From: Thalassiosira profunda
Lineage: Eukaryota > Bacillariophyta > Thalassiosirophyceae > Thalassiosirales > Thalassiosiraceae
Length of the DNA stretch: 14,872 nt
Direction: 5' to 3'
Assembly: GCA_036939355.1 (NCBI GenBank)
Contig: JALLAP010000277.1
Span: 1-14,872 of the forward strand
Both the position numbers and the translations under genes were made by a program. Positions 1 through 9,000 of the stretch are shown here, one piece after another. The first letter of the stretch is position 1; each line of letters begins with the position of its first letter. The notes under the pieces are model-generated. The model did no database searches. It had not been told where the DNA came from and saw nothing but the letters and a program-made list of their open reading frames with translations.

Positions 1-3000
1 GGGAGATGACCGGCGGCATTGCGTCGCCGACGAATCCCTACGGGAACGGCGTCGATGGTCCCCTCGTCCGGTCAGAGGTTGTCTCGGCGGACGAGACGGA
101 CTTTCGCATTGCCGGGTTGGACGAGGGCGAAACGTACTTCGTCCGCGTGTCGGCCTACGGCGAGGGATACAGCAATGCCATTTCGTCGGAGCCTCCCCAA
201 GCGACGCCAATTGGAATGCTTCCCGGATTCTTGACGGACGTATCCCTCGCCGTGGCTACCGATTCGGACACGGCAGACAGGCTGCGTTTGGCGTGGTCGG
301 CGGCGGAATACGACGTCAACGGGTTCAGCGTGCTGCCGGCGGGTTGCGCTGGCGGAGCGTCGCCCCCATCGGCCCCCGATTCCCTCGAGTCGTACCAAAT
401 CATGTGGGACACGCACCCTTCGTTGTCGAATGCGCAGGTGTACGACGTGCCCGCAGTGACGGGCGACGGATCGCCAATGCATTGCTGCCCCACGGGCTCC
501 GATGAGGGCAGCTGTCACATCGAGCTCGGCGCGGAGGTGCAGTCGATCAAGATCACGCATCCCGAATCATTGGTGCCATCGAGTGACGACCTCTTTGACA
601 GTGGATCCGTCCGGATTGCGTACGTCGGATCGCAGAGCAAGTCTATCCAAGTCCTCACGCCCTCGGCAGGTTCGACGGAAGTACTCATTTCTCCCTCGGC
701 AACGCTGCCGCCCGCCAGTCCCATTGCGGTGGGCGACTTGGTGCGCATCCAAGGCAATGCCTACCTCGTGGCCAACGTGGACGGTTGGCCTGCGTCCATC
801 GACTTGGCTTCCGAGTATGTGGCGGCATCCGATTCTGGTGCGCAGCCAGAAACGGTCCAGGCTTACTTTGCCTCGCCGCCGAGCTCTTGTTTTGATGTGT
901 CGAGTGCTGGAAACTCAGCCCAGAGCTTCCGTTCGCACCTCGCGCTGAATTTCGATGGCAGCCCCTTCGATGAGACCGTCAGTGTGAGCCGCTCGACCTT
1001 GACGGAGCCGTTTGAGAGTGAGGACGAGGATCGCATTGTTGGCTACGAGTACCGCGTCACCTTTTCTGGCCAAGGCTTTTCGTCGACGCTGGGACATCCC
1101 GTTGAAGAGCTGCTGGTTGTCTCTGATCCATCGTCCCCATTTGCGTCGGTTGGAGATTGCGGAATGCCGTTCGTCTCCGATGGCGTCGACGTGTCGAATC
1201 AAGTCTCGGTGGAGGTGTCGACCGACATGGAATCTACAGCCATTACTCCTGGCACAAAGTACTACGTGCAGGTTGCGGGCGTCAATACCAATGGCGTGGG
1301 CCCGTACGTGTCGGCAACGCCGGAAGCGGAGACGCCAAGGTCGCAGCCAGGGCTCGCGCAAAACTGCAAGGTTTATGCCGTCCCATCCGCATCCTCCTCG
1401 TTGAAGGTGGAATGGGACGGCGTCCAGCCGGATCACGGCCGAGTCCCATCCTCCTACAGGGTGGACTTTTACGACGTGGACAGTGTTTCATCTGATCCCG
1501 TGGCAACGCAACTGATCGAGGACATTGACGAGAGCTCTCGCTACTCCGTCACAAAGACCGATCTGGTTCCCGGGACGAAGTACAAGGTGCTGATAGTGCC
1601 TTCCAACGAGCTGGGAGAGGGCGGTCCCAGTTGGTACGGCGACTTCAACCCCGTCGGGCTGATTCACGACGATCAATACGCCACCCCTCAAGACTACTTG
1701 GAGAGATCGTGCCACGCCGTGCCCACGTGCGAAGGCGGGAGCGTCCAGTGCGCCGAAATCGATGCCGAGACGTTCGGCATTGTCGCCCGCTCCGTCCCAC
1801 CTCCTCCCACAGTCGAGGTTGGAACCTACCCCAGCGTGTCCAACCGCAACCGATTCTCCAAAGACTCATTGCTGGTGACTTTCGAGTCTCCGCTGGCTGT
1901 GGGCGTGGAGAGCAATGGCGTCCCCGCCGACAAGTTCCTCGTCGAGTGGTCGACGTCGTCGTCGTTTCTGCCATCGATTGACGAAAACGTGGATTCGCTG
2001 TGGTCGACCGAAGTCACTGCGCAATACTCGGACGAGGATGGAGAGAATGCCATGGGAGAACTCTTGATCGACTCTCTCGAAATGGGCACCGACTACTTTG
2101 TCCGTGTGTCAGCGCACAACACCGCAGGCTACGGCCCGCCCACGAGTGGCGTGCCCATCAAGCCAATGACGCGGCCGGACCCGCCGTTTGAGCCCGTGCT
2201 CTCAGGCTTGACTCCTGACTATCTCGAGTCAGCGGGCCCTGACAGCAGCTTGAGTGACAGCGCCATCATTGGCACGTCTCTGTTGGTTTCCTGGAAGCCA
2301 CCCAGGGTGGACAGCAGCAACGACCGGCCGGACCTTGTGGGGGATGGAGGCGACGAAGTATCGTCTTACCTCGTGGAGTGGAGCAGGACAGCGTGGGATA
2401 GCTTCAGCCCCACTGTGGTTGAAGTCGGCCTCCAGACCGCATCCGGCTTGGCGGGCGCAGACGCAGTGGGCTTGCTCACAGGCTCGTTTCAGCTTGTTGT
2501 CGACACGACAGCCTCCTCAACCACCGTGGTCAGTGGAAGCTACACCTCGGCAGCCATTCCTGCGGAGACCACCGCGGCCCAGCTAAAGACAATCGTCGAA
2601 AATGTCCCCAACGTTGGCGAGGTGGAAGTCAGCTCCCCAGAGCCCCTGACTTGGCGCATCACCTTCCTCTCCGAGGTGGGCGATTTGGACGTTTCTCTCG
2701 AGGAGAACACTATCGTGGATGATGATATGGCTGCAGGCACGGTCGACGTTGCCAAACTCAGCGCGGGAACGATCCCCTCCAACTCGGCATATGGCTTCGA
2801 GATCCTGAGCGACATTCACGCGCTCACGGTGGACGACACGCTGCACTACGCTGTCGAGCACCTGGTTCCTGGCATGAAAGTGTTTGTACGGATCTCGGCG
2901 GGCAACCAGGTTGGCTTTGGACCGCGACGAAAGACGGCGCCGGAGTTCTCCTCGCCCACGTTGCAGCGCCCCGACGTCCCAACCTCTCTGTACAGCGAGG

Positions 3001-6000
3001 ACGTGGCTCCGTATCTGTCCGTGCACTCTCCCACGGCGCTCGAGGTGCATGTAGGGCCACCGTTCTACGACGGAGGATCCCCGCTCACTTCGTTTCTGAT
3101 TGAGTGGGACTCCTCGCCGACGTTTGCTTCGTCGCCGCTGGGAGATGGGTCGTCCCTTGGGTCGGCGCAGGTGGATGTGGCCTCCCCGGTCTGCAGCTCC
3201 TGTGTGAGCGCCTTCGACTTGGCCACAAACACGTTTACGTACACTGGCGACGAAGTGACGGCCCAGCTTCTGGTGCCCCAGCGGAAAATCTCGGTGTTCT
3301 TCCACGACGACAGCGAGCCCTACACCTTTTCGGTGGTGTCCGCGACGGCCAGCACCATCACTGTGTCCAGCAATCACCTGCGAGTGTTGCCGCTGGGAGA
3401 CATGCAAGATCAGGACAGTGGCATTGGAAGCCCTTTGGATCTTCTAGGCACGACGTTTGTCATTGACGGCCTCGAGACCAACCGAGCCTACTTCGTTCGC
3501 GTCTCCTCGGAGAACGGCGAAATGGGCACTGGCAAAGCGATCGCAACCGAGCCTTCAAAGCAAACGCCGCGGGGCTTTCCAAAACCTCCGTCCACGGCAT
3601 CTGTCAGCGTCGTTGATAAAAACACTCTCAACGTCACGTGGTCCAGCGACGCGCAACTGACCGACCCCGCCATCCAGGCCTACAAGGTTGAGAGGTTTCG
3701 CAAGAGCAACGCCGCGAGCAGCGCTTCCTTCTCGTTCTTTGGGGAGCAGGAGGTGGTGGAACTCGCGACAATTGGGCTAGGTCTCACGGGAGGCTCATTT
3801 CACTTGTATTTTGGCGAGTTGGACGCTTCGACGAACGTCTTTCTGGGCACGGCCAAGGCGAATGCAGGCCTCAGTTACGTCGAAACGCACGCGGACACGA
3901 CGCCCCTTTTGCGTCGAGGAGAGGCGGCCCTGATTGGAGACAGCCCCTACTCTGTCCACGACACGGAGCCATTTACGCCAGGCAGGCTTCCGTTGTCGAG
4001 TGTCTATGCAGGAAGTAACAGCGAGGCAGTGTCTGTCTTTGCGCGGCCCAAATCCATGCCCATTGCGCACGATGCGACGGCCGCAGAAGTGCAAAACGCC
4101 CTAGAGCAAATGCCCAATGTGAACCATGTGAATGTCAGGCGCGAAGTCGACGACAGTCTTGATGGCTTTCGTTGGGTTGTGACGTTCACCTCCAACGTTG
4201 GACCGCAGCCTGCGTTTCAAGTCGACACGGCCAACTTGGTCGGGACGAACCCTCTCGGGTTTACCGTCGCGCGCACCGTTGCTGGCGTGTTGCCCGACGA
4301 CTACGACGCGACCCTCGTCCAAGATCCAGCTGCGACGTCAGTCGAGTTGGAGCATCTGGTGACAGGGGTGACGTACTACACACGCGTGTTCTCGATTACG
4401 GACAAGGGAGAGAGCTTGCCCGTGAGCACTCAGCCTGCATCCATCACCCCAGGAGGGGTGCCCGGCGAAGTCTCCCCTCCCGGCATCCGTTCCTTGGACG
4501 ACAGCACCCTGTTGGTGAGCTTCGAGGCGGCGGCAGAGGCCAATGGAGCGCCCGTGGAGGAGTTTGTCGTCGAAACGAGCTCCGACCCGAGCTTTGTTGA
4601 CAGCACGAGCGCCACAGTTCAGCCCGACTTCAAGGTCCAGCGAGTAACTACCCGAGCGCACACGCTGCCCTGGGACGTTACCTCGACCTTCACCCTCTCG
4701 CTGGGAGATTTCCACGGCGACTTCACCGTCCCTGTGGGAGACGGCGCGACGACTGTCACGATCAACAATGGCGACAATGTGCTGGAGCGCTCGACGGGAA
4801 CTACGAGCCTGTCGGCGGCTGTGGCGAGAGGGGACTTTCTGTCGGTGGGCGGCGTCGAATTTCGCGTCTGCCTGTCAGACTCCCACGTCTACGATGACAC
4901 GCACCTCTCCCTCTGTTCCGTGGACGATCCCCTCGAGACCTCCAATTTCTCTGTGGATAGCGCCTTGGAGGTCATCGATGAGCTACCAATTTTCCTCTTG
5001 GACACGTCGTTGGGAGCCGCCAAGTCGCCCTCTGTTGGCGACGTGTACCTGAGCACCGTCGACGCCGCTGGCGCGAGTGTCGACGCTCGTGGCAGGCTGC
5101 GACGAGGCGATCTACTTCGGGTGGGACACCCGGAGCTGGGCGAGACTTTTCGCGTTTCGACCGACACGGAGCGAGATTTTACAGACAGAGTGATCCCTCT
5201 CAGCTCCAAGGAGGACGCAAGCGCGCCTGCATCGCTCTCTGACACGGCATTGGAGCATTCGTCCTACGAAATCCAGTCCTTTTCGATTAGGTCCAGCTCG
5301 GATGCCGTGACGCTGACTCCCAGCAGCTCGCTCAGTTCTGGATATCGCCTTCGCTTCAAGTCGGAGGTGACCCAAAGCACTGTCGCTGGGGGAGCGGCCG
5401 GGTGTTTGGCGTGGGATGGAAGTGCAAGTGACCTGAAGGCTGAGCTCGAGGCGTTGGAGGGCATTGACGCGGTCGAGGTGACGAAAGATGACCTACCTGC
5501 AGTCCCTGGCGGTGTGGGCGCCGGCGTCCAATACCACATCACGTTCACTGGCTTGAATGTGCGAGGCAACGTGCCGCCCCTTCAAATCATCGACGTGGGG
5601 TCGAACGGGTGTCTGGACGCGCATGCCGAGGGCGGTGCCTTTGGTGGGGACATTGCTTCCATCGCGGTCGAGCAGGCGGCCATCCCCTACGTGCCCTTTT
5701 ACGAGGTTCAAACGACGACGGACATTCCATACGATGCATCGTCCGCCGACATGAAAGCCGTGCTCGAGGCCTTATCTCAGGCCTGCACCGTCGACGTATC
5801 GCGAGAGATCAATCGCCACGGCTTCTCGTGGGATGTGACGTTTGTCGAGTGCGACGCAGACACGCCAGCGTCGCGGCTGCTCCCCATCAGCGCCAATGGC
5901 GCAAACCTGCAGGCGGTCATCGACCCTGGTGTTTCCGTCGTGGACGTGCTCAATGTCAATGTGCCAACTGACACCGGCGGCCAGCCAATCTTTGCGCGAG

Positions 6001-9000
6001 TTGCGGCAGTGAATTCGTTTGGAACGGGCCTCTTTGCTCAATCCAACCCGCGGGCCGTCGAGGTATCGCCTCAGCCGCCCTCGGAGCCCGTGGACGTGTT
6101 CGCCGAATCCATTTCCGACACGGAGATTGTGGTCCAGTGGAACCCGCCCTTGGAGGATGGCGGTCGTTCAATCACACACTACAAGGTGGAATACGACGAA
6201 CTGCCAACGTTCACGAGTGGCCCAAATGGCGGCGCGCAGGGGTCCTTGTCTCTCTCGTCATCTTCCGTTGGGACTGTATCGGACGTGCAGTCAGTGACAG
6301 TCAAAATCGACACGTCCGGCAGCGAGGCGTACCTATCAGGAACGTTCGCGCTTTCGTTCGACGGCCAAAAGACCGGCCAGCTGTCGTACGACGCCTCGTC
6401 CGAAGAGGTGAAGGCAGCCTTGGAAGAACTGTGCAACGTCGAGGAGGTGTACGTCTCCAGATCCCTTCATTGCTCCCCCGACCCATCGGTTGGCTGCATG
6501 ACGCCTGACGGCTACACTTGGCTCGTCACGTTTGCCTCGCTCAACACTTTGGGAGATCAGCACCACAAGCCCACGTCGGCTCTGTCGCTCATGTCTTCGC
6601 ACAAACTCAGCGTGGATGGCTCGTATCTGTTCGAGTGCTCGGACGTGGGCCGCACGACTTGCTCGATCGGGGGCAATGCTGTGGCCACGGTTGGCACTGT
6701 GCAAGAGGTTCAGAGCATCACGGTTGCCTCGTCGCCTTTCTCGGTCACCATAGGAGGAGAAACGTCGGACGTCATCAACCTGGGCGATTCTGTTGCAGAG
6801 GCCGAAGCCAAGCTCAATGCGTACTCGAAGAGCGGCGTGGGCAGAATCGCAGTGACGTGCGCCGACTGCACCGGAGGCGTCGTCAACTCTGGCGATACGC
6901 TGTTGCTGCACTTCCTTTCCTACCGTGGCGACATGTCACTCATCGCCATCAGCGACCCTACGGCAACAGTCAGCGAAGTGACCAAAGGAAGTGGCCAATT
7001 TGTGGTGGGGCGCGCGTCCTATTCCGCCGTCCTGTCTGGATTGACGTCTGTTCACGATTGGCACGTAAGGGTGTTCGCGTACAATGGCGTGGGCGAAGGC
7101 CCTCCTGCGTTTGTGTGGCCATCTCCTCTCCGCTTGGATCAGGCCCCTCCGCGAGTGCCGGAAAATGTCGCCGCCATGGCACACAGCTCCACGTCCCTCC
7201 AAGTATCGTGGGATCGCCCCACCAGCATTGGAGGGGCGGAGCTCGCGAGCTTTGTCGTCGAATACGATACCAACCCTGCATTTTCAAGTAGCAATGGGGT
7301 GGCACTGGGGCAGCTGTCGGTGGCCGAAGCAGACGCAGACGCCAGCGTTGGCGTTGTGACGGTGGCCTATCCCGACAGCAGCGATCCTATTTTGCGCAAG
7401 AGGATCATCATTGACAACCCAGTGCCTGCGGGCTCGCTCCTTATCATTGAAAGGCAGCATTTGACGGTGCTGGCCATCAACGAGGATGGCTGCGGCGTCA
7501 CCTGCCTGACGATGGACGCAGACTACGCAGGCGCGAGTTCGTCGGGCATGAAGGTTTACTCTGGCGCAGATTCCAAGCATTACCGCTACACCGTCGCCGG
7601 CCTGACTCCTGGACAGGAGTACTACGTGCGCGTCGCGGCAGTGAACGAAAAGTCGCAGGGCCCGTTTGCCTTTGAGGGCTACCCCTTGTCTCCCATCTCG
7701 GCAACGCCGGTCGACGTGCCCACGGCTTTGTCGTGGGCGTCGGCAACCATGTCGGATGACAAACTGAGGTTGGACTGGGGCGCTCCCTTGTCGTCGGAGA
7801 GACCCAACGGCGTCAATGGGGCTCCCGTTGCAAAGTATCAGGTCGAAGTGGCCACATCGGATTTCCTGCCGGAAATCCTGTCGCTCTCTACGTCGGCAGA
7901 CGACGCTGTCTCTGGACATTTGGAGTTGTCTGTTGGCTATCAAGGCAGCTACGACAGGCTCGTGTCTCTAGGGTCCCAGCCAGCCCAATTCGTGGTGGAC
8001 CCTGGATCCCGCTGGGTCGGCACCATGGGCGACGATTTGAGGTCCGTGTTGCACCCGGGCGAGAGGATTGTGATCGGAGACGAATCCGCCGAGGTGAAAT
8101 CGGTGTCTGCCGACAAAATCGAGCTCGCAGAGTACCACGTTCGCGGGTCCGGCGGCGTTGCCGTGCCAGGATACCGAATGGACAACTACATTGGAAGTGC
8201 GACGCTCTCGTCTGGCGCCACCTCGTTGACCGAAGCCAATGGGCAAAACCTAGAGTCGGCGCTCAGGCCAGGGGATGTCATTCAAGTGCAGAACGATGTT
8301 GGGGCCTCGGAGTACTTGACTGTCTCGTCAGTATCCGGCAGCATTGTCAACTTCTCGCCCAGCTATTCAGGCGGCACCACCACGACACCCATTTACGCCA
8401 ACAAAAAGGTGATTGTGCCAGCCAACGCATCATCTGCTGCGATGAAGGCGTCCCTCGAATCCCTGCCAGGCGTTGGCGTGGTAGAAGTTTGGCGGGACGG
8501 GCCAAAGGCGTCCGAAGGGTTCACTTGGACGATCTCTTTCTTGTCTGACAATCCATCGCCTTCTTTGACAGTTGCCGAGGAGTCAGTGAATTACATTGTC
8601 GTCAGCGACCTCGGTGGAGACTACGATGGGAACTACGTTCAGACTTCTTTCCAGGATGGTCGCCCGCGATACGAGTTGCTAGGAAAGTCGCTCGTTGTTT
8701 CGTTCGAGCCGGCCTCTGCGGAATGGAGGCTGCTCTCTCACGACGGCTCGGTTGTGTCCTCTGCAGCCTCGTCCGATGCGACTGTGCCACTGAGCGGATG
8801 GTCGAACGGGGCGAGCGTCTCGCTCTCGAGCAGTGCAATGCCGCTGCTCGTGGGGCAAAACGCAGTTGCGGACGTGTCCACGCTGCAAGCTGGCGTTCAG
8901 CCATCCTTTGCAGACGTGGTTCATTCGGCAGACGTTGAGGGGGCGCTGCAGGAAATCCAGGAGGTGGAGTTGCTGAGCGACGCCGACGACCTTCGCGGGA

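Noticed and set aside
2583..3407. 274-codon open frame on the minus strand inside the FN3 gene (also others such as 7284-7943 and 6336-6911)
   Set aside because: The Arg/His-rich composition is that of a GC-rich antisense shadow; the + strand frame shows clear domain patterns throughout.
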